Shown: positions 31,161 through 44,600 of the stretch, piece after piece
How positions within the stretch are numbered: the stretch's first letter is position 1
How the letters are laid out: every line of letters starts with the position of its first letter
Assembly: GCF_022539315.1 (NCBI RefSeq)
Contig: NC_066314.1
Span: 60,125,543-60,189,542, forward strand
Direction: 5' to 3'
Origin: Serinus canaria
Lineage: Eukaryota; Chordata; Aves; Passeriformes; Fringillidae
DNA length: 64,000 nucleotides
Made by a program: the position numbers and the translations under genes
Notes under the pieces: generated by a model
What the model was told of the DNA's origin: nothing
The model's database searches: none
What the model saw: the letters and a program-made list of their open reading frames with translations, nothing else

Positions 31161-34100
31161 CTTTATTTTTGAAGTAACAGACACACACAAGAGGCTGGGC
31201 TCTGTGCTGATTAAGGAATTCATCTAATCCTGCTTCATATTCTCTTACTTGAGATGATCATCCTCCCTACAGCAATTACATGCAATGTGGTAACTTTGGG
31301 ACTATGCCTGCACAAGTGGGAATAGGTAATAGGAGGGGAAAAAAATTCCTGAGGATCTGAAGGCTCAGGTTTTCATTATATGATGGTAAAGAAGCACTTA
31401 AAAAACCCCATCTGCTACATTTAGTAAGTCAGATTTTTCTCAAAAACCCCATAAACCCAGGGGTTAGACTGTCCATTAAACCAGCAGGAAATTCTCATAT
31501 AAATAAGAATTTATCTCTGCTGGGTTATCAGCAGATGTGATCTGGCATTACTCTTCTGAAATCAGGGGGGGATGAGCTACCTTTATGGCAATGGATATTT
31601 TCTCATGTGTATTTACAAGCCCTGCTGCTCCAGCAGAGCCCATCCTGTACCCTCACTGCTGAACTTGTCCAGGAGATGCAAAATCCTTGGAGCAGGGACC
31701 TCACAGGGGCGGTCACCAGCCCTCCTCATTTCAATGCTCCTGGCTGGAGGTCTGGCTCCTACCAGAAATGTAGAACCAGTGGGTTGTACCACTGCATCGT
31801 GTCCAAACATATTTCTGGATATCTGGGAGCTGAATTCTGCTGGCAGACACCCACAGCTCTCCAGGGAGTCCCAGAAAGTCCCACAGGTGCACACAGGACA
31901 GAATGTGCCCTGGGGAGGGAAGCAAACAGCTCTGCTTTCCTGTCACTGATCGCTTCCAGAGGGCTGTTAGTCCTCCCCATTTGCTTTGAATAACTCCAAT
32001 CAAGTGCACTCCAGTAGGAGGTTTTAAAAATACTATTATTTTTTGTAGGCTGTCATATTCAAAATACTGCAGGTCCAAAAACAACACGGGGAAAGGGAAC
32101 TTACAGCACCGCATGTTGAGGGAATTGTTTTTATAACTTTTTCAAATATGATAGAAAACAGACAATTAAAATCCAACTTTCTCTTCTCACTTGTTAACCC
32201 AAGTAACTCTGCTTGTGCCATGAAAGAATGAATACCAGCAAACCTGGACAAGTCTCCTTTTATTACCCAAAAGAAGTAGTAGGCAAAATTAATACAGAAA
32301 GAGTAAACCTGAATACACAGTAGCAAAGGAATGAAGAATTGCAGTCTAAAAGATGCAGAAGGGAGCTTTTAGAAATGCTCATGCATTTACTCTTATTAAA
32401 CTCACATGGTATTTAAGAAACAAAACAAGCAATGGTGTTGGGTATTTTTAAATAGATGTGTACCTCTCAGTAAGATGTCCTTAAAAAGGAAATGCAGAGG
32501 TCTGGGGTTGTTTCCACCACTGACGCAGTGATTTTAAAGGTCTTTTTCAACTGAAATGAATCTATGATGGTGCCCCTTTAAAATCAAAGCAGTGTTCAAA
32601 AGTCACAAAGAATTATCTCAGGCCTGGCAGCAACACCAGAAACATGAGGCACGCCTTATTACAACTGATCTCCTACTTGTATGCAATCAAAAACATTTCA
32701 GCAGGGCTCCAAAGAAAACAAAGCAGAGAAATAATAAAGTGCTCTCTCTAATGCAAAAAATCTGTCTTTGGTCTTTTTGTTATTAGTGAACCTACTTGGC
32801 TGGGATGCAGCAAATGTATTTTTAAGCCTTAGCCCTTCCTTCAAAAGGGCAAACTCATTTTTAAATTAAATCTGGGTATGGAGACTCAGACTTCCCTGCA
32901 ACAGCACAGTGTTACTGAAAGCAAGCTGTGTTAATGCTCCTGTTGGCATCAGAGGCCTCCTGAAAATAACTTCTTTGTCCAGTTTTGCTGTCCTGTCAAA
33001 CCACCCACAATCTGCTGTTTTCACTTCTCTTTAATTGGTATTTTCCAGTAAACTTCACCATGGGCCACTGGAGATCTCCAAAATAATTAAATCAGCCTCA
33101 CCATAGTCTTGGGCCTGAGAAACAGAACATTCCCACTTGCTCTGTTCCTGAGAGGAGATTGGAAACCTTGAATTTAAACATGCTGAGCAGTGCCCAAAGA
33201 GCTTTTGGCTGAACAAGGAACTTAGCCCAGGTCCTCTTGTCTTGGGTCCTAACCACAACCCAGGGCAAGCACCTTTCACAGAATTGTTTTAGTAGAAACT
33301 CTTAAATTGTACAGATAATTTTGGAGTAGATTATAGACATTACCAGAGAAATAGTCATTCCTTTCCTCATTTCATCCTCCTACCTTATTTTCTGCTGTTA
33401 CTGCTCCTAAACATTAGTGGTTTTTCTTCTCCCTCCTTTCCTAAATAGAATTAAACTATGTAAAATAATTGCATGAGATTGTGCATGGGCACAGGGTTTG
33501 GGCTACTTGTCTTTTTTTTTGTGGGGTTTTTCTTCAGAGAAAGTACATGCTATCTATTGAGAGAGGTTCAGCCTCCCCTTCTGGGCCCATAAAAGAACTG
33601 AAATGAGCTGGCACCATCAAAAGCCACACACAAGAGCCCCAGCCCTCCCTGGCTCCTGTTTAGCCTGGCAATCCCTGCTCCAGATGCAGCCCATGGAAGC
33701 TGAGGCCAGTCAGGCTGCCTCTTTGGTTGGGTTTTTGTTTGGTACCATGCTTAGCCCTTAGGTTCCAGCTTGACAGGAGCATCAGCATGTTCCTAGCTTT
33801 AGTTTTCAGGGCCAAAAGCCCCACAGTGTCTCTCCACAGCCCTCCAGGGGGGTGCTTCAGGAATTGGGTGAGCAGCCACCCAGTGACTCATGCTCAGGCC
33901 ATGCAAAGTGCTGAGAACTGCTGCTTCCCAAGCTACTCCAACTCCAGCTGCTCCTACATTCCTTTGCTTAAAGTGCTGCTGATTAACACCTCAGTTTACA
34001 TTGCTGACTCAAGCTGCAGACCCATCCCATGGGGAAGATAACAGGACCTAAAGGCATCATCTGATAGGAGACAGAGATCTGGAAAGAGCAGTCAGACCAG

Positions 34101-37100
34101 AGGAAATGCATATTTGAGCTCAACATCACAGCACACCAAGGACAAGCCCTGAAACAGCAGATACTGGTGCAACCATGAGAGTTATGCCTGGAATATTGGT
34201 GGAGATGTTGCACAGCCCACTGGAAACCCAGCAGGGAGATTTGCTCAAGTACACAAAAACCAAAAAGGCCTTCAGGCAGACACTGTACACAGATCAGGGG
34301 GGTGCCTTTCTCTGCAGGCTTACTTTGCATATATGAATAGGTTTGCATATGAAGGGGAAATAAACTAATTTTGCCTTATTTCACATGTTCAGAGCTAAAA
34401 ACATCCTAAAATACACATCTGAGGCATTGTAGGCTTAGGATCATTAATCAGAATTATTTGCCTACATCCTTCCTTCAGCTGTATCTTCCAGTCCCAATGT
34501 GACTGTAAATAATTCAAGTTTAGGAACTTAACATTTCTTTAACAATTCTCCAATTATTCAACCTAAGCTCCCATTCTCTTATTAGTATCTTGTTATTCTT
34601 GGTCCTCTCTCAGACCAGCCCAAACATGCACAGATACAGAAAAGAGGAAGCAGGAATCTTCTTGCAGCTCCAATTTAGAGCCAATACTGCAAATTCCCCC
34701 ATGGGATCAGGGCCTTCTGAACAAGCCCATGGTCACAGAGCATCACAAAGAAACAGGGACACACTGCAAATCCAGTGCTCACCATCAGGCTTTTTTTATC
34801 CAGTGCTGACCAAATATTCCCTCCAAATCTGCACAAAATCTGTGTTTTGCATGCTCTAATTTGTAATCAGCTGCAGTGTGACCACGAGTCAAACTATCAC
34901 CACTCCCACCTTGAAAGGAGCTGGCTCCCCAAAATCCCCACCCTGCTCTCCTTTACAGCACTACTCAAACATCTGGGTCCTCCTGCAACTTCAGTAAGAG
35001 ACCTAAGGTCTTCCTCAGTTCTAGAGAAATCTGAAGGCATTTTTTGGCCCTCAAAAATACATCCTTGCTGTGCTTTCAGCAGGAAGGGAAATAGCCATGT
35101 CTGAGCCACAAAAAAATAACAGTGATAGGCCAAGAAGGATAAAATCTTTCCAAAAAAAGTGCAGAAACTTTCTGAAGCCCATGAAGGCCATAAGAAAATG
35201 GGTTCCAGGCTGTGTTTGGCTTGGAATAACAACAAAATAAACCAGCAGTGTTGTAGTATCAGTGTTGAACTCTGCCTGGAAAGCACACTGTGCCTTAGGA
35301 TGCATGAGCACACTTGAGTTTTAACTCAAAGCTGGACTTAGCTTAGCCCCATTACAAACTGTGAATGAGTTTAAACCCTGCTCAGTTGTTAAAGACTGGA
35401 GAAGCTCAGCAGCCTTTGCACTGCAGTTACAGCAGCACACAGGAGGCTGCAGTGAGAGCCAGGGAGGTGTTATGTCTTTCTGAAAATTAAAATAGGGATT
35501 CTTAAGGAGGTTTTTCTTTCCAGATGCTAGGAGAAAGAAGTGCTCTAAACATATGATACACATAGCCTTGAAATACTATTTTTATAATAGGATAATACTT
35601 GTTATTTTAAAAGCATATGGACAAAAGGTAAGAGGTTTTTGACATAAAGGGAGGCTGGGATGAGAAACTTAGGTCTGATGATATATATAGATGGTGATAA
35701 AAAGGAGAATCTACAAATCAATATTTGCACCAGCATTGTAGTGGGTTTTTGTGTTTTGTTTTGTTTTGTTTTAGTGGTACCACTACTTGACCTGAAATTA
35801 CTTAAAACCTGGAAGTCAAAAACTGGTGCCCTGGATGGCAGTAATATTCTTGCAGAAGTGTTTTTGGAGAAGATTTGGCACAGTTGAAATGACACAAAGA
35901 GATGGAGGGAACAGTGTCTTCTGGTGTGAAAGACTGGAGCAGAGGCCTTTGAAAGAATTCCTCCTGAGTACATGAATTACCCATCCTCCAAGGACACATT
36001 TCCTGGTCACATCAGTTATTTTCTCTGTTTTTCAGAGAGGTGGACAAATTCACCATTACCCCAGGGCTGTAATTAACTTATTGTGAGGGTTGTTATGGAA
36101 AATAAATAAGCCACAATTAATTCTGCAGTCTATAATATGCCCACCTATAAAAGAAGAGCTATTCAGTTTTTCTGAAAGAGACTAAAATGGCACTTTGCAA
36201 AACCTGTGTTATACAAAGCAGCCTCATGTTCTTCACATCCACTGTAGTGGCTACAGATACAGATTTGTTAAATAGGCATTTAAAAAAAAAGAAAGAGAGA
36301 GAGAAAAGCCATTAAAGTGAGCAAACAGCAGTGAGCTGATTGCCAACAGGAAAGAAAACCAAGGTGATGAAGGTGTAGCCCTGGACAGGGCTGATCCCTG
36401 ATCTCTCAGGGTTTGTGTTCAAACCAACCACCTGTGGTAGGTGCATATTTTGCTCTGTCACTGTTTCCACTCCTGCAGTCAGGCAGTAAGACCTTGGCTA
36501 GATTTTTTTTTTTTTCTCAGTAGACACAAAGCAAAAATAAAACTAAAAACCAGTGTAACATCTCGAGCCTGAAAAATATTTTACCACAGTTCTAGTAAAA
36601 CATGAAATTCTTGTTAAATGCCCATGACCCTGTGGTTTGGGCAAGAAGACACCCTTCTGACTGCTGACAGCATCACCAGAAGGACAGGAAATCTAGCCCA
36701 TAGATTCCACTGGCTTATGATGTTGTCCTTTAAGCAGAGTCCTCTTTTTGGAAGGGGACAGTTTAATTTTTACATGCATGCCATTTAACAATTGCTTTTT
36801 CAGGGTAAGAAAGAGGAAAAGAAGAGGAGAGTTTCTGTGAAGATCTTGCCAACATTCTTTCTGGGCTGTAACAATAACTCTCCTCCTAAACTAAGAAAAA
36901 TATGATTCTTCCCCAGCCTCTTCCAAGACAAATCAATTCCTGTTTTTTTGGGATGCCCTGTGTACAAGAGGCATGCTGAAATGTGCAGGCATGCTATAAA
37001 GTACAAATTGGTTTTGCTCTGCCTCAGGAGACAACCTCTGAGGGTGACAAAGCTGAGACCAGAAATAATCCAGCAGTCCCATCTCTGCTCCCACACCAAA

Positions 37101-37419
37101 GTCAGTTCCATCTCCTGGACATTCAGCAGTGAAGTCAGAGTAACACTTTGCTTACCTCCATGAAACCCAAACTCTCACACACAGGAAATTCTCCACAGGG
37201 TTCAGGGAAAGGAAGGTCTCTAAACAAAGGATGTTTCAGGTGTGGCTTGAGGATTTTCTTTCCAAAACAAAGTCATATCCATCTCTTGGGTCCTTATTTC
37301 AACTGTGCTGATAGAGTGGTGGCTCCCAGGGCTACAAGGGATTCATCAGGAGATTCAGCCTTGCTCCCTGAAACTTCATTCACATGGAAGGAAAATTCTG
37401 AAGGGACAAGAGAGCCATG
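31161..37419. other. Intergenic, mostly unique sequence
   Basis: A CR1 tail lies at 32521-32570; otherwise I recognise no gene, RNA or repeat. Overlapping ORFs of 70-130 codons at 31.6-32.1 and 34.8-35.3 kb occur on both strands and resemble no known protein. Confidence 0.75.
32521..32570 (+). mobile_element. CR1 LINE 3' tail fragment
   Basis: gattttaaaggtctttttca followed by actgaaatgaatctatgatg closely resembles the CR1 3' end (AGGTCTTTTCCAACCTAAAT then GATTCTATGAT), which lacks a poly(A) tail. Its 5' part is decayed beyond recognition. Confidence 0.75.
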
Positions 37420-37527
37420 CCTGGCAACTCAATATTTCCTATTCTGTGCACAGTGCAAGTGGTTACAGCTCCTGGTGCTCCCCTTTTGTACAATTTCTTT
37501 AGGGTTTTGAAGCTTCTTGTCATAAAG
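37420..37527 (+). repeat. 108-bp dispersed duplicate, copy A
   Basis: From cctggcaactcaatatttcc to cttcttgtcataaag. It matches 38902-39008 in the same orientation with about eight differences by eye. Identity falls away on both sides. I do not know the family. Confidence 0.9.
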
Positions 37528-37844
37528 GTCTTGTGCTCAGTTATTATTCATCATTCCCTAAAGAGCTTTGATGGGAAGCATCTTCAGTAATTATTCCAGT
37601 TGTTGGAGTCCTCTACTTGCCCACACATATTTCTCAGGACCTGTGGACCAGTGGTTGGTGGAAACAGCCCAGCTCCAGCATTTCTGAGTAACCTGGTATT
37701 TGACAGCCCTGCAGGCTCGTGTTTCCTCTGACAGCAGGTCACTCACCTGCACTGGCTGTCACCCATGGCTGAATTTAGCAGACTATTCCCAGACTGCATC
37801 ATTTGCCATCTGCTCCTTCCTGCTGTGACTTTCTCAAACCTGTG

Positions 37845-38214
37845 TGTCACTGTCATATTTTATGAAAAATCCCTTTGCCAGGATTTCTTCTCCTGAGAAG
37901 CTGGGAAGCTTCAGCTTCTCCATGTTTTGCTACTCTGGAATGTGATTTGGAGAATTGTTTACCCAGCATGTGATTTGTTTTTAATTGATGGCCAATGACA
38001 GCCAGCTGTGTCTGACTCTCTGTGTCTGTCACGAGATTTCATTCTTCATTCCTTTCTAGCCTCCTGATGAAATCCTTTATTTCTTTTAGTATAATTTTAG
38101 TAGGGCATTTTTAATATAATAATCACATAATAAAATAATAAATCAGCCTTCTGAAACATGAAGTCAAGATTCTCATCTCTTCCCTCATCCTGGGGACCCT
38201 CAAGCACTGCCACA
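37845..38214 (+). mobile_element. Solo LTR, copy 3, with TSD
   Basis: 370 bp, starting tgtcactgtcatattttatg and ending ctgccaca. A perfect 6-bp target-site duplication, cctgtg, flanks it (37839-37844 and 38215-38220). This is the only copy with its sense strand on +. It shows a ggccaatgac CCAAT box, a TATA-like agtataatttt, then two overlapping AATAAA hexamers near 38130 about 80 bp before the end, the normal order for an LTR. Confidence 0.93.
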
Positions 38215-38759
38215 CCTGTGTATCTCTGAGCCTTGTAGTTTGCAGATAAGGAGACAGATGAGCTTTCTCACAGCTGTGCTGTGCAGTTCTTTGCATTTGT
38301 CTGGTTACTGTGTGCACTATAAAGTCTGTTAGGAGTATTTTTTTTTAAAGTCTGCTGATATGAGACATCTGTCCCCATAAACAGCTCTTTACTCTAAGGG
38401 CTTTTGATGGTGAGGAGGATGATTTGGTGATGAACAAGATGGATATTTTCTGTGAAAGCTGAGCTTGTAGTTTGGTATAAACAATGATGGGGTAAAACTT
38501 CAAGTTGTAAAAAAAAAAAAAATAAAAAATTAAATCACCACACCTTGGATTTTCAATTTCTGTTAAAGGATTTCCATGGCTGAAGCTATAACTCATATTC
38601 TTTCCCAGAAATAAAGCAGCACAGCATTTAGACTGTTTAAAAATTCTTCATGCTCATTGGACTGTACTTTTTAAGCAACCTACAAATACTTGCATCTAAG
38701 CCCCAGAGATTACAGAACCAAATTTATTCCACTATAGTGAAGCAACAGGCAACAGCACC

Positions 38760-38863
38760 ATGCTGAGGAGTGGGAAATTCAGGTTGGGCATCAGGAAAAA
38801 ACTTCTTACCAGCACAGTGATGCCGTGCTAGAACAGCTATCCAGAGAGGTCAGAGGTGCTCCA
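38760..38863 (+). mobile_element. CR1 LINE fragment (ORF2 end region)
   Basis: ttcaggttgggcatcaggaa, aaaacttcttaccagcacag, gtgctagaacagctatccag and agaggt follow the CR1 consensus GGTTGGGCATTAGGAAAAAG...TTCTTCACC...TGGAACAGGCTGCCCAGGGAGGT in order. It is degraded and truncated at both ends. Confidence 0.85.
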
Positions 38864-38901
38864 TTCCTACCCCTTTGGAAGATTTGGCAAGAGAAAAGCA
38901 G

Positions 38902-39008
38902 CCTGGCAACTCAATATTTCCTATCCTGTGCACAGTGAAGTGGTTACAGCTCCAGTTGCCCCCCTTTAGTACAATTTCTTTGGGGTTTTGAAACTTCTTG
39001 TCATAAAG
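38902..39008 (+). repeat. 108-bp dispersed duplicate, copy B
   Basis: Direct copy of 37420-37527 with a one-base gap and about seven substitutions, 1.48 kb away. It lies immediately after the CR1 fragment. Confidence 0.9.
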
Positions 39009-41588
39009 TGAAACCAGTTTAGGCTTATGGGGATAGGAAAAAAAATATCTTTGAGGTAACTTTGACTGGACACTGGTAAATATTTTCTCCTTGAAGGCAA
39101 ACTCATCCCCTGGTGGGGAATTCAAACTCCAGGTGGCCCTGCCCAGCTAGATGAAGCAGACAGGACAACATGAGTTCCAGCTACCATTAGCATTCACTGG
39201 GACTGGCCAGTGACACCAGAATGAGATGCTTGCTTCAGCCCTTTCTCCTTCCCCAGCACAAAGCTTAGCTTCACAGCAAAGCAGATCAATTTTTCACAAG
39301 TTTTGAATGCTTCTCTACTTCCACATTGTTGCTGTTCCAATCAAGCCATCAGTTCCTACCTCCAAAAAATTTCAAATGACCCATACCTGAAAGGAAAAAC
39401 ACAAGTTTGAGAGAAAAACCTCTCGCCTACAGACTTTCTTGAAGTGTGTCTTCCAATCACCACCCTAAGAGAGCTGCCCCATATCTGTTCTCAGGATCTG
39501 CTGTACTTTTGCTTGAGCTTTGATTTTCCATAATGGTGACAGCTTCCTTCACCACTTTTTATCCTTTTATTCTCTCCTTCCAGTGGAGCTCTCACATTAC
39601 AGCTGGAATCACCATCAGCCAGAGAAGGCCAGCTCTGGAAACTCCTTCAATCAGCTCCCTGCTCAGGAGTTTATGTGTGAGCCCCACACAAAGCAGCAGT
39701 CACACCTCCCTTCAGAGATAACTTAAAGGATGTTGGGTCTTGCCCAGCTGATGAGTGAGCAACCCAGTCAGCTGGGAAAAAACTCCCAGACACAAGGAGG
39801 AAACTTGACCTTGTTTTTTGGCTGTTTCCACCAGCTGTAATCTAGATACATTCAAATCTTGGTCCACCAGTGCACATATTTGCATAATGAGGAACTCATT
39901 TTTCTCAATAAAGTTTCCATGTTAGTTTCAAGGAGCATTTAAAGTAGTAAATATTAGAAGTTAGCATTAAAGTCTCCAATTACAGATTCATTTTGGTATA
40001 TGGGTCTCCTTTTTTTTTTTCTCCTTTTCTTAAAAAGAGACTAAAATTAGGGGTAAAGGGGAGAAGAATAAAAAAGTACTCTTTGAAATTTTGGAGCTTC
40101 TTTTTTAATAAATATGATAACTTAGAAATATGTTTTATACTGCTGACTATATATTTTTTTTACCAGCCTGAGTTAGAGGTTCACCTGGGAACCTGGATAA
40201 AAACAAACAATGTGTTAAAGTGCCCAGGGAGACTGAGAGCATGTTTTTAAACCTTTTTAAAGCATATTTTTAAACCTTATTCCACTTAAGTAAGGAGAAT
40301 GGAGAAAGACCTGGGACACACCAGTGGAGAGCAGTTAATGGATGGTAAAGTTTGTACTCTGTCATTCAGTAAATGCTGAGCAAAGAGAAAGGAAAAGACA
40401 CCAGAACTTAGGAGGGAAGAGCCCAAAACTGCATGAAAGAACTTCATACTGAAATAATTTACTTGTTATGCCTCCAAGGCAGAGTGCTGCAGCAATCTGC
40501 TGCTCTAACAGCAGCAATAAAGTTGGAGATGGTTTTTTCACAAGATAAATCCTGTGCTTCCTCCTTTGCTGATGTAAAAATTAAAGGTTGTCTGCTAAAA
40601 TCCCCAGGTCTCAGCAACTCTGCTGTACTGACCAGCCTCAGTTGAACTTCTTTAGAAATACATAAAGTAATCAGCAGTAATTATAACAGAGGAGTTAGTC
40701 CTGTCCTTACAAACCTGAGCTGCAAGCTGCCCTGAGAGCCCAGGCACAAGGCACTGAGTAAGCTGAATTAAGTGCTTTAGGAATCATCAAAAACCTTGTC
40801 ATAAGAGGAAACTTTAGCCTGGATTCTTCCTTTCAGGGTGTTTGAAGACTTAAGAAGCCTAGTTGCCATCAAGAGTTGCATATAAAAATTGGAATTTTTA
40901 TTCCTAAAGCATGCAGGCACTTTAAGAAAAAAGCATAGAATGCCACTTTATGTACAGAACTGCCTTTAATGTTGCACATCTGAGCCTCTGCTTGCAAAGG
41001 ACAAAAGAAAAAGGAACTAACAGCCTGAACAGAGTGCCTAAACTTCATTCTCTGTGTAAGTGCTATGGTTCAGAATGTACTGCAGGAAAAGAACAACAAG
41101 TTTTACCTGTTCTTGGGGAGTTTACTGCATTCCCACACCCAAAGGTGTTCTGGTGATTGCTGCTCACCTGTCAGATCAATGAAAGCCTCTGGGCATCAGT
41201 GGAATCTCCTTGGGACAGGGTGCCCTTCAAAACAAGCAGCTTGCTCTGGCATCAGCACAAGAGCTGAGTTAACCTCACCTTTTCCACCTCAAACACACAG
41301 GACAGCTCCAGTCCTTCAAAAATCCACCTCAGGTCATTTTCCAGGGACAATCCAAGCCACTCCCTCAGCAAAGCATTGATGTGGTTGTTTGTTGTTTTAT
41401 TGATGTTGATGTTGCTTTTTCATGCATTGAAAAACCTTCTTGAAAGGACTATTTTTGCACCAAGGGGAGGGAAATTTCTGTATTTTCCAGGAGCCCAAAA
41501 GTAAATGAAATGATGATGTGCTGCCCTTCAAAGATGGCAACCAGGAGATGCACCAAGCACTAGTCTGGCTTTTGGAAACATTGATTAC

Positions 41589-41676
41589 AAATATAAATAT
41601 AAATATAAATATAAATATAAATATAAATATAAATATAAATATAAATATAAATATAAATATAAATATAAATATAAAT
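41589..41676. repeat. (AAATAT)~15 microsatellite
   Basis: Perfect 6-bp period over 88 bp, then a broken half-unit (aatataaatac). It produces a long artificial minus-strand Ile-Phe repeat ORF, which is not a gene. Confidence 0.97.
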
Positions 41677-44600
41677 AATATAAATACATGAATTGAAAGC
41701 ACCTGTTTCAGATAAAGTGTTTTATTTTGCTCCTTCCTGGTGAATTGCTTTTGATAGCTGTAGAACAAACTTGCTATCAGAACAAACTTGCTCTGAGCAG
41801 AACCAGCAGCATCCAGAAGCATCCAGACTGCAATCTGCACAGCAGGTTCAGGACTTGGTTGGGTGTTACTTCACCTTCAAGATTAAAAAGCTAAAAAGAT
41901 TTTTTTTTTCCCTTTTTTTGAGATTTATTGTTTCTGACAGACAAATGTAGACTAAATATATTCAGCAGCTCCCACACATATTTATTTTAGGAGCTTCCTT
42001 GTGCAAATGTGATACCTCAAGGGCATTCTTTTGCCAAGAGAGATTTCACATCATCTCGATTGCTTCTGGAAAGGTGTGGAATCTATTCAAGCACACCAAA
42101 TTCCAATGTCTCTCTCAATACACCTGCATGTTTGAGTGCATCTGTACCAATTTGTGTGCAAGGGTTATAATAAGAATGTTCTTGAGAAAGGAGGAGAGGG
42201 AAAAAAGGCTAAGTATGGACAGTTAAGAAGGACCACCAGTAAAATTCAATTTTTTAGTCTGTCCTCTCATGTTTCCAGCAGAAGCTCTGCATTGGAACAG
42301 AGAGAAAGGGTCTGATCTTAAATTAAATGACAATCTCAGTGACAGTCTGATGTCTGTGTCCAGAAGAAGCCACATTACTTCAGAAGTTACTCAGCCTGCA
42401 CTGGCAGCAGCAGTATTTGACCCAGCCTTAGTGCTCACAGAGACTTCACCTGGCTGAAATGCTCAGCTGCCCTCAGATGCCAGCTGCTGGCTGGCAACAG
42501 AGTGTAGCTCTAAAAAATTAGGGCACCTTTTATTCTCCTTCTCAGAAGTATTAAAAACCACACAGGATAATTACAACAGCTCTGCAACCCAGGCAGAACG
42601 CTGAACCTGCCTGAGCCATTCTCTCACTTGAAAGTGACACACCAATTACAAGTTTCATTTGGCTGGGGGCTTTAATTTACCACATCTCAGCATTCTGCTG
42701 AAGCTGTAGCTTTGCTTCCCCCTGCACAGGCCCAGCCCATGCCAGGAGAGGGCCAGATGCAGAGATAAGGCTGAGCAGAATTCATTTGGCAGCTCCTCCC
42801 CACAATCCTGGAAGGAGGTGTTCAGGTGCCAAGTTTAGACAGGAGCTGCTGCTACATTTTGGCTGTTGCCTCCAAAAATGCCTCTGCAGTGCATTTAGGA
42901 GCACAGAGGGAGGCCCCATGCCAAGAGCTGGCTGTAGAAAAGTGACAAAGTGGCATAGTCACAATATTAATTTTAAAGGCACTCTGCATGGACAAGAGCA
43001 GCAATGACTGATTTATCAGCTGCCTCTGAAAATTCACCCTGCACCTGACAGAATACAGAAAATGCAGAAGAGCAACTCACCTTGCAAAGGAGAATCAGAA
43101 GGGCAAATAGCCCAGGTAAAGTAGAACAGCTGGTTTTTCTAGCCCAGTTCAGGCAAGGAACCCCTTGTTAGAAACAATCCCTTCATATTTCAGAGTACCC
43201 TTCTCATAATGTTAATAACAAAAGCACAGTCTTCCAAAACATTTCTGCCAGAATCAGAAAAAAAATACAAGAACACATGGCCCAGGAAGATCTGCCTGCC
43301 AGGGAGGACAGGATCCAACAGCTCTTTTTAAGAGCTGCTTGAAGATCCTGACTGCAAACTGTCAGCTCATACTCAGAATTTATTAAGGCTTGTGCAAATG
43401 TAGTTCTTTTAATGACACTACTAAAACCATCTTCTAAGCATTCAGGAAAAATACATTTCTATCTTGGCCAGAATGGAAAAGACAGCTTAATTAGAACAAC
43501 CAGATTTTCAGACAGAGCACAACTTATGGTACTTCAGCTCTGTAGTTTTATAGCTTTGCAGAAGCTGAGATGTGCTCATATTTCTCCTGGAGTTAATACA
43601 TTTCCTTTCACAGGGAATGCTCACCTCGTGTTTATGCTAATAAAATTATTCCTCATTATTTGCCTGTGTTGGATATTCTCTTCCATTTCTAAACTACAAA
43701 GACCAACAGAAATAATTATTCCAGCAAGGCCTGTGGCATGTCCAGCTAAGAAACCATCAGGAGAAGTTAGAACTGTGCTAATTTCAGTTGCTGAACTCCT
43801 TTCTTGTTAATCTTGTACAGCATCAGAGTTGGCCAAGTCAGGAGCATGAGACCATTTCCAGCTTCTCCCAAAGGCTCAGTGCTCTAAGAGGATGAAAAAT
43901 CCTGCAGGAATGATCTCACTTGGATAAAGGAGATGGATGAAACAAGACAGCTTGGATGGAAAATAAATTAATCACTAATCTAACAAAATATATATTGCAG
44001 TTGTTAGAGTTTGGTAGAACACATTCTGGAATGTGTAAACTGCCATAATCTCTGGAAAATAACCAGTTGTCTCCAGCAGAAGGTTCCAAAGGGCCACAGG
44101 ATGGTAAGCACAGGACTTATCATTAGAGAGGGTAAAAAGCAGGTCAGTAATTTAGAGATCAGTCAAACCAACTTGGCCTCTGGGATGATCTATTAATCTC
44201 CATTCCAACAATAAATAAGGTCAGTCTGAAAGTGCCTCATTCATTGCCTGCTAAAGATTTACCAGGTGTCACCCAGGTTTGAAAAATGCTTCTCCTGTTG
44301 AAGTTCAGGAATGGTACAGAAGTAGATTTCCTGGTTGTCCTCACCACTGAATCTTCTCACAAACTCAGCAAAAGACTGCCAGCAGGCAGAAAGATGGCCT
44401 GTGATTTAAGGTGAGATTTAATTGACTTTGAACTGAACTGAAAGAGAAAAAAAAATGAATGAAACCAAAGAGTGACAGCCTCAAGGTGTTATGAACCACC
44501 AGCTATTTGCACTTAGAATACCTTTATAAAGAACACCTTTCCAGTCTGATACCCTTAATGACTACTTTTCAACTAGCTGCTGATGGCCAGTACTTGCAAT

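Larger units (their letters stand above)
38215..41588. other. Intergenic with CR1 and duplicate segment
   Basis: Holds a CR1 fragment (38760-38863) and copy B of the 108-bp repeat (38902-39008). From 39009 to 41588 nothing was recognised apart from short A/T runs. Confidence 0.75.

Noticed and set aside
31572..32114. Overlapping ORFs of 125-128 codons on both strands
   Set aside because: Mutually overlapping, unrecognised, and without conserved motifs; consistent with chance.
41397..41840. 147-codon minus-strand ORF with an Ile-Phe repeat
   Set aside because: It is produced by the AAATAT microsatellite, whose 6-bp unit has no stop in this frame.
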